From the NCBI RefSeq assembly GCF_023264855.1, contig NZ_JAHFUW010000030.1:1-52863 (forward strand): a stretch of 52,863 nucleotides of DNA, given 5' to 3'. The notes beneath the pieces were generated by a model. The model ran no database searches. It was not told the DNA's origin and saw only the letters and a program-made list of their open reading frames with translations. Position 1 is the stretch's first letter. The number at the start of each line of letters is the position of its first letter. Source of the stretch: Herbiconiux sp. GTDB taxonomy: Bacteria > Actinomycetota > Actinomycetes > Actinomycetales > Microbacteriaceae. The translations under genes were made by a program, and so were the position numbers. Positions 8,701 through 17,000 of this stretch are shown here, in pieces.

Positions 8701-10319
8701 CAGTCGGTGCCTTCGATCGCGCCGGTCATGTAGTGGCCCACTTTCTCTGCCGTTCCGGCTCCGTCGTTCACGACGCCGCCGACGAGGCTGCCGCGCGAGA
8801 TGACCTCGATGCGGTGCGAGAGCTCGATCAGCTCGTCGAGGTCGGTGGAGAGCAACAGCACCGAGCCGCCCTGGGCGGCGAACTCGATCAGGATCTCGCG
8901 CACGAGGTGCACGGTCTTCAGGTCGAGCCCGTAGGTGGGCTTGTTCACCACCACCAGGCGGGCGCCGTTGGTGAGCTCGCGGGCCAGGAGGATCTTCTGG
9001 ATGTTGCCTCCGGAGAGGGTGCCGGCGCGCGTGGCGGCCGACGGGGTGCGGATGCCGTACTCGTCGATCAGGCGCGTGGCCTCGGCGTCGACGGCCTTCT
9101 GCTGGATGCGGCCGGCCTTCCAGAACGGCTTCTGCCCGATCCGCTTGATCACGAGGTTGAGCGCCACCGACATCGAGCCGACCGTGCCCTCGTGCAGCCG
9201 GTCGTCGGTGACGTAGCGCACGCCGAGCTGCTGCCGGCCGCGCACGCCCGAGCGGGTGATGTCGACTCCGTCGAACAGCACGGTTCCGGAGACGGCCGAG
9301 CGCTGCCCGGCAACCACCTCGGCGAGGGCGGCCTGGCCGTGGCCGTCGATGCCCGCGATGCCGAGGATCTCGCCCTCGTGCACCGTCAGCGTGACGTCCT
9401 CGGCCTCGATGTCGCGGCCTCCCGCGCGGCTGGTGACGCCGCGCAGTTCCAGCCGCACCGGCCGGGTCTCGAAATCGATGGCGCGGGTCTCGCGCGTGGC
9501 CTCGGTGGCGCCGGCGAGTTCCGCGGCCTCCTCGAGGTCGGCGGCCGTGGGGTCGCTGCCCGCCGCACCGAGGTCGTCGCCGAACATCGCGGACAGGATC
9601 GCATCCTGAGCCTGCTTCTCGCTGTAGGAGGCGAGCTCGTCGACGCCGATGTGCCCCACATTGCGGCCACCGCGCAGGATGGTGACGCAGTCGCCCATCG
9701 CATAGGCCTCGCGGAGCTTGTGGGTGATCAGCACGACGGCCAGGCCCTGGGCCTTCACCCGCGCGATGCTCTCGCCGAGGTGCTCGATGGCCTGGGGGGT
9801 GAGCATGGAGGTGGGCTCGTCGAGCACGAGCAGCCGGCTTCCCTTCCACATCGCCTTGGCGATCTCGACCTGCTGCTGCTGGCCGAGGCCGAGGTCGGAG
9901 GTGAGAGCGTGCGGGTCGATCTGCACGCCGAGCAGGTCGGCGAGCTCTTCGAGGCGCTCGGCCGCCTGCTTCTTGTTCTGCAGCACGCCGGTGTCGCCGA
10001 GCATGAGGTTCTCGAGCACGGTGAACGCCGGTACCAGGGTGGAGTGCTGGTGCACCACGCCGATGCCGTAGTCGACGGCCACCTTGGGCGAGGAGATGTC
10101 GACGGTCTTGCCGCCGATGGCGATGCTGCCCGAGTCGGGCTGCTGCATACCGGCGAGGATGCTGATCAGGGTCGACTTGCCGGCCCCGTTCTCGCCGAGC
10201 AGGCAGTGCACCTGCCCGCCGACGATGTCGAGCGACACGCGGTCGTTGGCGATGACGCCGGGAAACGCCTTCGTGATGTCTCTCAGGGAGATGACGTCAG
10301 TCGTGGCCGTTGTCGTCAC
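8700..10319 (-). CDS. BMP-type ABC transporter double ATP-binding protein
   Basis: 539 residues with two fused nucleotide-binding domains. Domain 1 has Walker A GENGAGKST near residue 43 and Walker B VLDEPT, but its signature is altered (LGLGQQQQ). Domain 2 has a proper signature, LSGGN, but its P-loop is degenerate (GIDGHGQAAL) and its Walker B reads VVNKPTYGLD, without the catalytic Glu. One composite ATP site (domain 1 Walker plus domain 2 signature) is therefore intact and the other degenerate, as is usual in the RbsA/YufO-like family. The GTG start has AAGGAG 5 nt upstream. It is co-transcribed with both permeases and sits 126 nt after the lipoprotein gene. Confidence 0.92.
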   Translation of the reverse strand: MTTTATTDVISLRDITKAFPGVIANDRVSLDIVGGQVHCLLGENGAGKSTLISILAGMQQPDSGSIAIGGKTVDISSPKVAVDYGIGVVHQHSTLVPAFTVLENLMLGDTGVLQNKKQAAERLEELADLLGVQIDPHALTSDLGLGQQQQVEIAKAMWKGSRLLVLDEPTSMLTPQAIEHLGESIARVKAQGLAVVLITHKLREAYAMGDCVTILRGGRNVGHIGVDELASYSEKQAQDAILSAMFGDDLGAAGSDPTAADLEEAAELAGATEATRETRAIDFETRPVRLELRGVTSRAGGRDIEAEDVTLTVHEGEILGIAGIDGHGQAALAEVVAGQRSAVSGTVLFDGVDITRSGVRGRQQLGVRYVTDDRLHEGTVGSMSVALNLVIKRIGQKPFWKAGRIQQKAVDAEATRLIDEYGIRTPSAATRAGTLSGGNIQKILLARELTNGARLVVVNKPTYGLDLKTVHLVREILIEFAAQGGSVLLLSTDLDELIELSHRIEVISRGSLVGGVVNDGAGTAEKVGHYMTGAIEGTD

Positions 10320-10445
10320 GGGAGCTCCTTGGCTGGTGGCGTACGGGGTGAGACGGGCCGGAGGACCGGCGGGGTTCGAGGAGAGAGCCGGTGCCGCAGG
10401 CGGGGGGGCTGCGGCACCGACTCCGTCTGGATCAGACGCGGTGGA

Positions 10446-11549
10446 TCAGGCGCCCTTGGCGGCGATCACGGCGGCGACCTCGGCGGCCGAGGTGGCGATC
10501 GTGGGAACGATCGAGCCGTCGATGATGCCCTGCTTGGCCTTCTCGACCGCGGCCTCGATCTCCGGGGTCATCTGGTCGGTCTCCTGCAGGTACATGCCGC
10601 CGTTCTCGACGTCGACCGGGTAGGTCACGGTGCCGAAGGTGCCGGCGTCGACGTCTTTGATAGCCTGCACGTAGGCGGGCTCGTAGTTCCAGCGCACCGA
10701 GGTGAGCAGCTTGCTCGGGTCGCTGAGACCGGGGGTGACGTCGCCGATGTCGGCGATGTACTTCACGCCGGAGGAGGCATCGATCGCCTGGAGGTAGCCG
10801 TGCGTGGCACCGTCACCCATGCCGAACACGACGTCGGCACCGGAGGCGATGATCTGCTCGGTGGCCGTCTTGCCGCCGGCGGCGTCGGCGTAGGCCGCCG
10901 GGCCGACCGAGGTGTAGAGCACCTGGATGCTCGGGTCGACGCTGAAGACGCCCTCGGCGAAGCCGGACGACATGGCGAACCAGTTCGCGTTGTCGGCCGA
11001 GAGCACGAGGCCGACCTTCTTCGAGGTGGTCGACATGGCGGCGGCGACTCCGGCGAGGTATCCGCCCTCCTGGCCCTCGGGCTTGGCGGCGGCGATCTGG
11101 CCGGGCACGTTCTCGTCGGCGCCGGCATCCTGGATCAGGATCGGCACCTTCTTGGCGGCCGCGGCGCTGGCCGCTCCCACGTTGTAGCCGGAGGCGTGGG
11201 CCACGATGAACTGCGCTCCCCCGTCGGCCACCTGGTTCAGCACGGTCTCGATGTTGTCGTAGCCGGCATCCGGAACGATCGTGACGTCGATGCCGAGCTC
11301 TTCGGCGGCACCGTTGGCCGCATCGATGCCGGCCTGGTTGTAGCCGAAGTCGGACTCGTTCTCGGGCGCGACCAGGGCGAACTGGGTGACCTCGGTGGTA
11401 CCGGCCGACGAGGTCTCGGTTCCGCTGGAATCATCTCCTCCACGGCCCGACGAGCAGGCGGCGAGGCTGAAGGCGAGCGCACCGGACACGGTGAGCACCG
11501 CCAGACGGGTTGCAGTGCGGCGAGAAGTGCCGCTGGTGATTCTGTTCAT
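10446..11549 (-). CDS. BMP family substrate-binding lipoprotein
   Basis: 367 residues. A lipoprotein signal peptide ends with lipobox LAAC (Cys near residue 32), then a Ser/Gly/Thr linker, then a periplasmic-binding domain of the basic membrane protein (PF02608) type: DFGYNQAGIDAA near residue 65 and DVVFGMGDGATHG near 235. BMP proteins bind nucleosides (PnrA, BmpA) or riboflavin (RfuA). A vitamin ligand is therefore within the known range of the family. The gene heads the transporter operon, and its promoter carries palindromes shared with the B6 catabolic promoters, so I predict pyridoxine, pyridoxal or pyridoxamine as ligand. An upstream in-frame start at 11606 lies within the leader and is less likely. 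Confidence 0.88.
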   Translation of the reverse strand: MNRITSGTSRRTATRLAVLTVSGALAFSLAACSSGRGGDDSSGTETSSAGTTEVTQFALVAPENESDFGYNQAGIDAANGAAEELGIDVTIVPDAGYDNIETVLNQVADGGAQFIVAHASGYNVGAASAAAAKKVPILIQDAGADENVPGQIAAAKPEGQEGGYLAGVAAAMSTTSKKVGLVLSADNANWFAMSSGFAEGVFSVDPSIQVLYTSVGPAAYADAAGGKTATEQIIASGADVVFGMGDGATHGYLQAIDASSGVKYIADIGDVTPGLSDPSKLLTSVRWNYEPAYVQAIKDVDAGTFGTVTYPVDVENGGMYLQETDQMTPEIEAAVEKAKQGIIDGSIVPTIATSAAEVAAVIAAKGA

Positions 11550-11606
11550 TGCCGAGATCTTCCTCTCAGGGTGAATGGGCCCCCGGGTTTGAGTGCTGCG
11601 GTGCAA

Positions 11607-11684
11607 AATTCTCTTACATTGTGCAGGGGTAGCGATACGATATGAGAATTAACAACGGATGCCAAGCCTGAAATTCAGTTGTTA
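11607..11684 (-). promoter_or_regulatory. Promoter and nested operators of the transporter operon
   Basis: On the minus strand TTGGCA (11665-11660) and TATCGT (11642-11637) are separated by 17 bp. Several inverted repeats surround them. CTGAA-A-TTCAG is at 11668-11678, just upstream of the -35 box. TAACAAC/GTTGTTA arms lie at 11650-11656 and 11678-11684. AATTCTC/GAGAATT arms lie at 11607-11613 and 11644-11650. The AATTCAG core recurs in the two other promoters of the locus. Confidence 0.6.
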
Positions 11685-11732
11685 CACGCTCGAAACACGC
11701 CCGGTCGACGATGTCCGGAGGAGGTTGTCCCC

Positions 11733-12125
11733 ATGAAACGCTGGACCCCTACGGTGCTTTTCGCCGCGCTCGCCCTCGCGCTCACCTCGTGTGCCGGCGC
11801 ACCCGCGTTGTCACAACAGGATGCGGAGGCACTCGAGACGCTCGCCCAGGTCGCCGGTCCGACATCGAATGTCGATCCGGCTGCGATCACCAGCACGGAG
11901 TGCTGGTTGCCCTCCGATCATCTCATCGACGACGAGAGCGTGAGCGATACGACTTGGCGCGTCCTCTGCCGTGCCCATTACACCGACTCCAGCGGCGAGC
12001 GCTATCAGGACGCCACCTGCGTCGGTGACTTCGACGCCCAGCCGATGCTCGACCACTGCTACCGCTGGGCCTACTACTCGGGCATGCCCAGCTTCGAGGA
12101 CTTCCCCGGAGTCACCGCCCCCTGA
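11733..12125 (+). CDS. Small lipoprotein of unknown function
   Basis: 130 residues with a lipoprotein signal peptide. The lipobox is LTSC with the acylated Cys near residue 20. The mature part is acidic and has four further cysteines, probably in two disulphides (near residues 59, 75, 93 and 103). GGAGGAGG lies 8 nt before the ATG. It is divergent from the transporter operon and lies upstream of the lactonase operon, so it sits inside the B6 locus. I do not recognise a family. It could be an accessory binding protein or an unrelated insertion. Confidence 0.75.
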   Translation: MKRWTPTVLFAALALALTSCAGAPALSQQDAEALETLAQVAGPTSNVDPAAITSTECWLPSDHLIDDESVSDTTWRVLCRAHYTDSSGERYQDATCVGDFDAQPMLDHCYRWAYYSGMPSFEDFPGVTAP

Positions 12126-12179
12126 GCGCCCGCCGGAGGGGTGCCCGTGTTTCCGGTTCGTTAAGTCGGCACCGGATGC

Positions 12180-12239
12180 TTGACACCGCTCTTTTTCTTC
12201 TCATAACGTGATCGACAATTAGCGTCGGATGATAATTCA
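12180..12239 (+). promoter_or_regulatory. Promoter and operator of the lactonase operon
   Basis: TTGACA (12180-12185) and CATAAC (12202-12207) are separated by 16 bp, which is a good housekeeping promoter. A CGAC/GTCG dyad covers the expected transcription start (12213-12227). TGATAATTCA (12230-12239), a near-palindrome related to the motif in the other two promoters of the locus, follows it. This is AT-rich compared with its surroundings. Confidence 0.6.
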
Positions 12240-12267
12240 GACAGTCCCCGAGGAAAGCGAGCATCAC

Positions 12268-13026
12268 ATGACGGACCCGAAGGTCTATCTGCTGGACGGA
12301 GGCACGCTCGTCATCGACGAATCCGACGTGCACTGGCACATCAACGCCGGCAACCCGGTGCGCTTTCCGGTGTACAGCGTGCTGATCGAGCATCCGGACG
12401 CCCTGATCCTCTACGACACGGGCTTCGACCTCGACCACGTCAACGCCGTGCTGCCCTTCGAGCTGCCGCTGCAGACGCCCGAGCAGACGATCCCGGCGCA
12501 GTTGGCCGCCTGCGGCTTCACGCCCGACGATGTCGACATCGTGGTCAATTCGCACTTCCACTTCGACCACGTGGGCGGCAACAAGCACCTCACGAAGGCC
12601 ACCACCCTGGTGCACAAAGAAGAGCTACGGCACGCCAAGGTGCCCGAGCCCTTCGAGCGCCTCGGCTACTCCGACCTCTCGTTCGACCACGCCGAGGTGT
12701 CGTACAAGCCGATCTCGGGCGACTACGAGATCGTCCCGGGCGTCTGGCTGTTCGAGACCCCCGGCCACACCATCGGGCACTACTCCCTGCTGGTCGAGCT
12801 CGAGAACGAGCGCAACATGCTGTTCTGCGGCGACGCGGCCTACACGCACACCACCCTCGAAAAGGAGTGGATCGCGGGCTTCCACCTCGACCCCACGAAG
12901 TCGGTCGAGGCGATCCGCCGCCTGAACTACCTGGCGCGCACCAAGAACGCCGACATCTACCCCTCGCACGAGCTGGCCTCGTTCGAGACCTGGAACCTCG
13001 CACCCGCGTACTACGGAGGAAACTGA
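12268..13026 (+). CDS. 4-pyridoxolactonase (metallo-beta-lactamase fold)
   Basis: 252 residues of the metallo-beta-lactamase/lactonase fold. The metal motif HFHFDH is at residues 96-101, and further metal ligands lie in TPGHTIGH and near GDAA. The N-terminal VYLLDGG, the VRFPVYS segment near residue 31 and GYSDLSF closely match, from memory, the Mesorhizobium loti enzyme that hydrolyses 4-pyridoxolactone to 4-pyridoxate (EC 3.1.1.27). AHL lactonases share the fold, but the neighbours settle the role. The ATG at 12268 follows GAGGAAAG by 10 nt. It is the first gene of a three-gene operon, 2 nt before the dehydrogenase. Confidence 0.88.
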   Translation: MTDPKVYLLDGGTLVIDESDVHWHINAGNPVRFPVYSVLIEHPDALILYDTGFDLDHVNAVLPFELPLQTPEQTIPAQLAACGFTPDDVDIVVNSHFHFDHVGGNKHLTKATTLVHKEELRHAKVPEPFERLGYSDLSFDHAEVSYKPISGDYEIVPGVWLFETPGHTIGHYSLLVELENERNMLFCGDAAYTHTTLEKEWIAGFHLDPTKSVEAIRRLNYLARTKNADIYPSHELASFETWNLAPAYYGGN

Positions 13027-13028
13027 CC

Positions 13029-13799
13029 ATGCCCGAGACCGCCGAGACGCCCTCGACCACCACGGCCTCCCCCGCCGGCCAGCGCGTCGCCCTCATCACC
13101 GGCGCCGCCCAGGGCATCGGAGCCGCGATCGCCGACGAGCTCGCCGCCGACGGCATGAAGGTGGTCGTGGCCGACGTGAACCTCGCCGGCGCCGAGGCCG
13201 TGGCCGCCCGCAACGGCGGCGTGGCCAAACTGCTCGACGTGAGCGACCCCGAGCGCGTGCAGACGGTCGTCGACGAGATCGTGGCCGAGTTCGGCCGCAT
13301 CGACGTGCTGGTGAACAACGCCGCCCTCGTGCCGCTCACCCCCTGGGCCGACATCTCGTTCGCCGAGTGGCGCAAGGTGATGTCGGTGAACCTCGACGGC
13401 ATCTACCTGGTCACCCACGCCGTCACCTCGGTGATGGGCGAGGCCGGCTACGGCCGCATCGTGAACATCGCCTCCAACACCTTCGTGGCGGGCACCCCCG
13501 ACTGCGCGCACTACGTCGCCACCAAGGGCGCCTCTATCGGGCTCGTGCGCGGCCTCGCCGGCGAGCTCGGCCGCCTGGGAATCACCATCAACGCGGTCGC
13601 TCCCGGCATCATCGCGAGCGAGGGCGTGCTCTCGGGCCCGCACGAGGCCGGATTCGAGTTCGTGGTGCCGATGCAGGCCTTCGACCGGCGCGGACTCCCC
13701 CAGGACGTCGCGCCCGCCGTCGCCTTCCTCGCCTCGGAGAAGGCGGGATGGATCACCGGGCAGACCCTCGTGGTCGACGCCGGCCATACCCGCAACTAG
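13029..13799 (+). CDS. pldh: Pyridoxal 4-dehydrogenase (SDR family)
   Basis: 256 residues. It has the cofactor loop TGAAQGIG at 24-31, an acidic residue after strand 2 (VVADVN), which indicates NAD+, NNAA near 96, and catalytic Ser149, Tyr162 and Lys166. The segments IASNTFVAGTP and WITGQTLVVDAG match the M. loti NAD-dependent pyridoxal 4-dehydrogenase (EC 1.1.1.107) as I recall it. That enzyme oxidises pyridoxal hemiacetal to 4-pyridoxolactone. The start follows GGAGG of the preceding gene's end, so translation is coupled to the lactonase. Substrate and product connect directly with its two neighbours. Confidence 0.87.
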   Translation: MPETAETPSTTTASPAGQRVALITGAAQGIGAAIADELAADGMKVVVADVNLAGAEAVAARNGGVAKLLDVSDPERVQTVVDEIVAEFGRIDVLVNNAALVPLTPWADISFAEWRKVMSVNLDGIYLVTHAVTSVMGEAGYGRIVNIASNTFVAGTPDCAHYVATKGASIGLVRGLAGELGRLGITINAVAPGIIASEGVLSGPHEAGFEFVVPMQAFDRRGLPQDVAPAVAFLASEKAGWITGQTLVVDAGHTRN

Positions 13800-13886
13800 C
13801 AGGCCCGCAACCGACCGCGTGCGCCGGCTCTCACCGGCATCCGACAGCTGACGCTCAGTGCTGCTGCTTAATAGATAGGTAATGAG

Positions 13887-15434
13887 ATGGGTTCCGACGT
13901 CTTGATCATCGGCGCCGGATCGGCCGGCAGCGTGCTCGCGAACCGGCTGAGCGCCGATCCGTCGCGCCGGGTGACCGTGCTCGAGGCGGGCGAACGGGTC
14001 ACCGACCCGGAGATGCGGCGGCCCGAGCTGTGGCCGTTCATCCACGGGCGATCCTACGACTGGGCCTACCGCACGACGCCGCAGGCCGGCTTGGCCGGGC
14101 GCTCGCTGGACTGGGCGCGCGGCAAGGGGCCGGGCGGTTCGAGTCTCGTGCACGCGATGGCCCACATGCGCGGCTGCCGGGCCGACTTCGACCGCTGGGT
14201 CGACGAGACCGGCGACGAGCGATGGTCGTGGGAGGCCCTGCTGCCGGCGTTCATCCGCTCCGAGATGTTCTCGGGCGGCGCGAGCGACGTTCACGGCGAC
14301 AGCGGTCCGCTTCCCGTGCTGCTGCCGGGGCCAGATCTCTCCAGTCCCCTGGTGCTCGACTACCTCGCGGCCTGGGAGGCGCTCGGCGTCGCCCGCATCC
14401 CCGATCACAACGGCGGCGAGATGATCGGCGCCACCCCGAACTCGCTCACCATCCGTGACGGGAAGCGGGTGACCGTCTCCGACGTGTACCTCGATCCGGT
14501 GCTCGATCGGCCCAACCTCACGCTGCTCACCGGCGTCACCGTGCATCGCCTGCTGATCGACGGCGGCCGGGTCACCGGCGTCGCCGTGACGCGTGACGGG
14601 CACCACGAGGTGCTCGAGGCCGACGAGGTGATCCTCTGCGGCGGGTCGATCGGCGACCCCCTGCTGCTCATGCGCTCGGGCGTCGGAGACCCGCGGATGC
14701 TACGGCAGGCGGGCGTGGACGCCGTGCTGGAATCGCCCGAGGTGGGCGGCAATCTGCACGACCACCTGCTGGGTGCCGGCAACGTCTACACCTCCCGCCG
14801 GCCGGTGCCGCCGACGCGCCTGCAGCTCTCGGAGTCGATGACGTACCTGTCGGCGAACGGGGTGTCGGAGACATCCGGAGTCGTCGACGTCGTGGTGGGT
14901 TGCGTGGTCGGTCCCAGCGCGTCGGAGATCTGGGCCGGCGAGGCGGCGGACGCCGGTGCGGTACCGGGCGAGGCGTACACGCTGCTGTTCGGTGTGACGA
15001 ACCCCACCAGCCGCGGATCGCTGCGCATCTCGGGGCCCGACATCGGCGACGAGCCCGTGATCGACCCGAACTACCTCTCCACCGAGCACGACCGCGCGAT
15101 GTTCCGGCTGGCGCTCGAGCACTCCCGGCTGGTGGGCGGATCGGAGGGTCTCGCCTCCTGGCGCAAGGCCGAGGTGCTGCCCTCTGCGGCGCTCACGACC
15201 GATGCCGAGGCGGATGCCTTCATCGCCCGCGCGGCGATCACCCACCACCACCCCGTCGGCACGCTCAGCATGGGCCGCTCGGAGCACGCCCCCGTCACGC
15301 CCGACCTCCGCTTCCGCGGCCTGGACAACCTCCGGGTGGTGGACGCCGCGGTCATCCCCTCCATCACGGCCGGCCCCGTGCACGCGGCAGTGCTGGCGAT
15401 CGCCGAGTCGTTCGCGCACACCTACCCGTCCTGA
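13887..15434 (+). CDS. pno: Pyridoxine 4-oxidase (GMC flavoenzyme)
   Basis: 515 residues of the glucose-methanol-choline family. The FAD loop IIGAGSAGS is at residues 6-14, the GPGGSS signature near 80, and the catalytic His region ITHHHP and TAGPVHAAVLA lie near the C-terminus. The central NLHDHLLGAGN, RRPVPP and ESMTYL blocks match pyridoxine 4-oxidase (EC 1.1.3.12) of M. loti very well from memory. The enzyme oxidises pyridoxine to pyridoxal and makes H2O2. The enzyme activity was classically studied in Microbacterium luteolum, a plausible relative of this host. It lies 87 nt after the dehydrogenase and ends at a bidirectional terminator. Confidence 0.88.
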   Translation: MGSDVLIIGAGSAGSVLANRLSADPSRRVTVLEAGERVTDPEMRRPELWPFIHGRSYDWAYRTTPQAGLAGRSLDWARGKGPGGSSLVHAMAHMRGCRADFDRWVDETGDERWSWEALLPAFIRSEMFSGGASDVHGDSGPLPVLLPGPDLSSPLVLDYLAAWEALGVARIPDHNGGEMIGATPNSLTIRDGKRVTVSDVYLDPVLDRPNLTLLTGVTVHRLLIDGGRVTGVAVTRDGHHEVLEADEVILCGGSIGDPLLLMRSGVGDPRMLRQAGVDAVLESPEVGGNLHDHLLGAGNVYTSRRPVPPTRLQLSESMTYLSANGVSETSGVVDVVVGCVVGPSASEIWAGEAADAGAVPGEAYTLLFGVTNPTSRGSLRISGPDIGDEPVIDPNYLSTEHDRAMFRLALEHSRLVGGSEGLASWRKAEVLPSAALTTDAEADAFIARAAITHHHPVGTLSMGRSEHAPVTPDLRFRGLDNLRVVDAAVIPSITAGPVHAAVLAIAESFAHTYPS

Positions 15435-15529
15435 TCGCCGCATCCGCCGCATCCGGCGCATCTGCCGCGTTCGGCCCACCCGCCGCATCCGGCGCATCCG
15501 AATGGATGGAGTTTCGGGGCGCACGACGA

Positions 15530-15575
15530 AACGGATGGAGCCTGAGACCGTAGGTGGTCTCAGGCTCCATCCGTT
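15530..15575. terminator. Bidirectional terminator between convergent B6 operons
   Basis: The arms at 15530-15549 and 15556-15575 form a perfect 20-bp stem with a 6-nt loop. It lies between pno (rightward) and the YbhB gene (leftward), so it can stop both operons. Upstream, 15436-15500 is a degenerate GC-rich string of CCGCATCCG-like units. Confidence 0.85.
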
Positions 15576-15599
15576 CGGATGCCCGGGCGGGGCCGCAGG

Positions 15600-16058
15600 T
15601 CAGTCGCGGCTGAAGGTGCCCACCGTGCGCGCGACCTCGATGATCGAGTCGGCGTAGGAGGCCAGGAAACCCTCGCGGGTGGGCTCGCCCACGACGGGGG
15701 TGCTCAGCGCGTAGAGGTGGAAGAAGTAGTGGTGCTGGCCGTGACCGGCCGGCGGCTGGGGGCCGTAGTACACCGCGGCGCCGGCACCGTTCGGAGCCAC
15801 GCGCACGCCCTCGGCCGAGAGGTCGAGCGTGCTGGCGTCGGCGGGGATGCCGTAGACCACCCAGTGGGTGAAGCCGTTCGCGAGCGGGGCATCCGGGTCG
15901 TTCACGATCAGGGCGAACTCGACCGTGCCCTCGGGAGCACCCGAGATGGCGATGCCGGGGGTGTCGTTGCCGCCGTCGGCGCTGAAGTTCTCGGGGATGC
16001 GCTCGAGGTTCACGAAGTCGGGGCTCGAGATGGCGAGCTTGTCGATGAAGAGGGGCAT
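15600..16058 (-). CDS. YbhB/YbcL family (PEBP) protein
   Basis: 152 residues of the phosphatidylethanolamine-binding protein family. The ligand-pocket motif DPDAPLANGFTHWVVYGIP lies near residues 52-70, and GPQPPAGHGQHHYFF near 98-112. AAAGGAA precedes the ATG. It is the last gene of the leftward catabolic operon, after the acetamidomethylene-succinate hydrolase. PEBP proteins bind phospholipids or small anionic ligands, and no enzymatic step of B6 breakdown is known to need one. Its inclusion may mean a binding or chaperone role for a pathway intermediate, or simply read-through. Confidence 0.85.
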   Translation of the reverse strand: MPLFIDKLAISSPDFVNLERIPENFSADGGNDTPGIAISGAPEGTVEFALIVNDPDAPLANGFTHWVVYGIPADASTLDLSAEGVRVAPNGAGAAVYYGPQPPAGHGQHHYFFHLYALSTPVVGEPTREGFLASYADSIIEVARTVGTFSRD

Positions 16059-16070
16059 GGGTGGTTCCTT

Positions 16071-16104
16071 TCGATCAGGTGGAGCGGTCGATCAGGTGGA
16101 GCGT
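16071..16104. repeat. Tandem 17-bp duplication
   Basis: TCGATCAGGTGGAGCG occurs at 16071-16086 and again at 16088-16103. It lies in the short gap between the hydrolase stop and the YbhB gene. It looks like a recent slippage event and has no clear regulatory form. Confidence 0.7.
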
Positions 16105-16117
16105 GAGGCCGATGCGG

Positions 16118-16987
16118 TCACACGCCGAGTGCCAGGGCGATCTCGGCGGCGACCAGCTCGGGTTGTTCTTCGGGGATGTAGTGGTCGGCGCCGGCGACCT
16201 CGATCCAGCGGTCGGCCGGATGGCTGTCGGCGGGGCGGAGCGCCATCGCCTGTTTCCAGGCGGCCTCGCTCACCAGCTTGCTCTCGGCACCGCGCAGGTG
16301 GGTCATGGGCACAGGGACTTCCCGGAATTCCCGGTCGTACGGGGTGCGGAAGCCGTCGATCAGCTGCGCCATCGCCGAGGCGGAGGCCCGCGGCATCCAC
16401 TCGCCGTCGCCGACCTGCTCGTAGCCCCACGCGGCCCGCCGCTGCACGGCCCCCGGCAGGATGGCCGGGTAGCGCTCGCGCAGGTACTGCTCGATCTCGG
16501 CGGGGCTGCCGAACGGGCGGAAGCCGAGGGCGACCCGCTCGTCGAGCTGATCGAGAACGGATGCCTCGACGAACGGCGTGTAGTCCACCACCACGGCGCC
16601 GGTGACGCGCGAGGGATGGCGGGCCGCCGCGAGCCAGGCGTTGCGGCCGCCGAGCGAGTGCCCGGCGACCAGCGCCTGGTCGAGGCCGAGGGCATCGAGC
16701 ACGGTGATCACGTCCGAGACGAAATCATCACCGGCATATCCACCACCGGGCTGGCCGTGCGAAGGCTTATCACTCCGGCCGTGACCGCGCTGATCCAGCG
16801 CGATCACGGTGGAGCGGTCTTCGAGGGCGTCGCCGACCGGCTCCCAGACGGCGTGGTTCGCCGAGGTGCCGTGCAGCAGCACGACGGCGGGCCCGGCGCC
16901 CCGCATCCGGAACGCGATGTCGACATCGGCGCCCCGGGTGCGGGAGAGGCCGTCGCCGATGCTCTCGACGGAGACGGCTCTGCTCAT
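16118..16987 (-). CDS. (E)-2-(acetamidomethylene)succinate hydrolase (alpha/beta hydrolase)
   Basis: 289 residues of the alpha/beta-hydrolase fold: oxyanion strand VVLLHGTSANHAVWEP near residues 35-50, nucleophile elbow GHSLGGRN with Ser near 111, and the acid and His (GADHYIPEE) near the C-terminus. DQRGHGRSDKP, VDYTPFVEA and LRGAESKLVS fit the M. loti enzyme that hydrolyses the ring-opened product of B6 catabolism (EC 3.5.1.29) to succinate semialdehyde, acetate, ammonia and CO2. This would be the last pathway step. The start has only a weak ribosome-binding site, 13 nt after the preceding stop, which suggests coupled translation. Confidence 0.87.
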   Translation of the reverse strand: MSRAVSVESIGDGLSRTRGADVDIAFRMRGAGPAVVLLHGTSANHAVWEPVGDALEDRSTVIALDQRGHGRSDKPSHGQPGGGYAGDDFVSDVITVLDALGLDQALVAGHSLGGRNAWLAAARHPSRVTGAVVVDYTPFVEASVLDQLDERVALGFRPFGSPAEIEQYLRERYPAILPGAVQRRAAWGYEQVGDGEWMPRASASAMAQLIDGFRTPYDREFREVPVPMTHLRGAESKLVSEAAWKQAMALRPADSHPADRWIEVAGADHYIPEEQPELVAAEIALALGV

Positions 16988-17000
16988 CAGTGGATGCTCG

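Noticed and set aside
8733-11645. A very long open frame on the plus strand across the ABC transporter genes
   Set aside because: It is antisense to clear BMP-transporter genes, lacks recognisable domains, and is explained by strong third-position GC bias of the real genes.
12268-13026. Quorum-quenching AHL lactonase
   Set aside because: The fold and HxHxDH motif would fit, but sequence blocks and the adjoining pyridoxal dehydrogenase and pyridoxine oxidase favour 4-pyridoxolactonase.
15436-15500. Possible CRISPR-like or microsatellite repeat (CCGCATCCG-like units)
   Set aside because: The units are short, degenerate and directly adjoining, with no spacers. They look like simple GC-rich low-complexity DNA beside the terminator.
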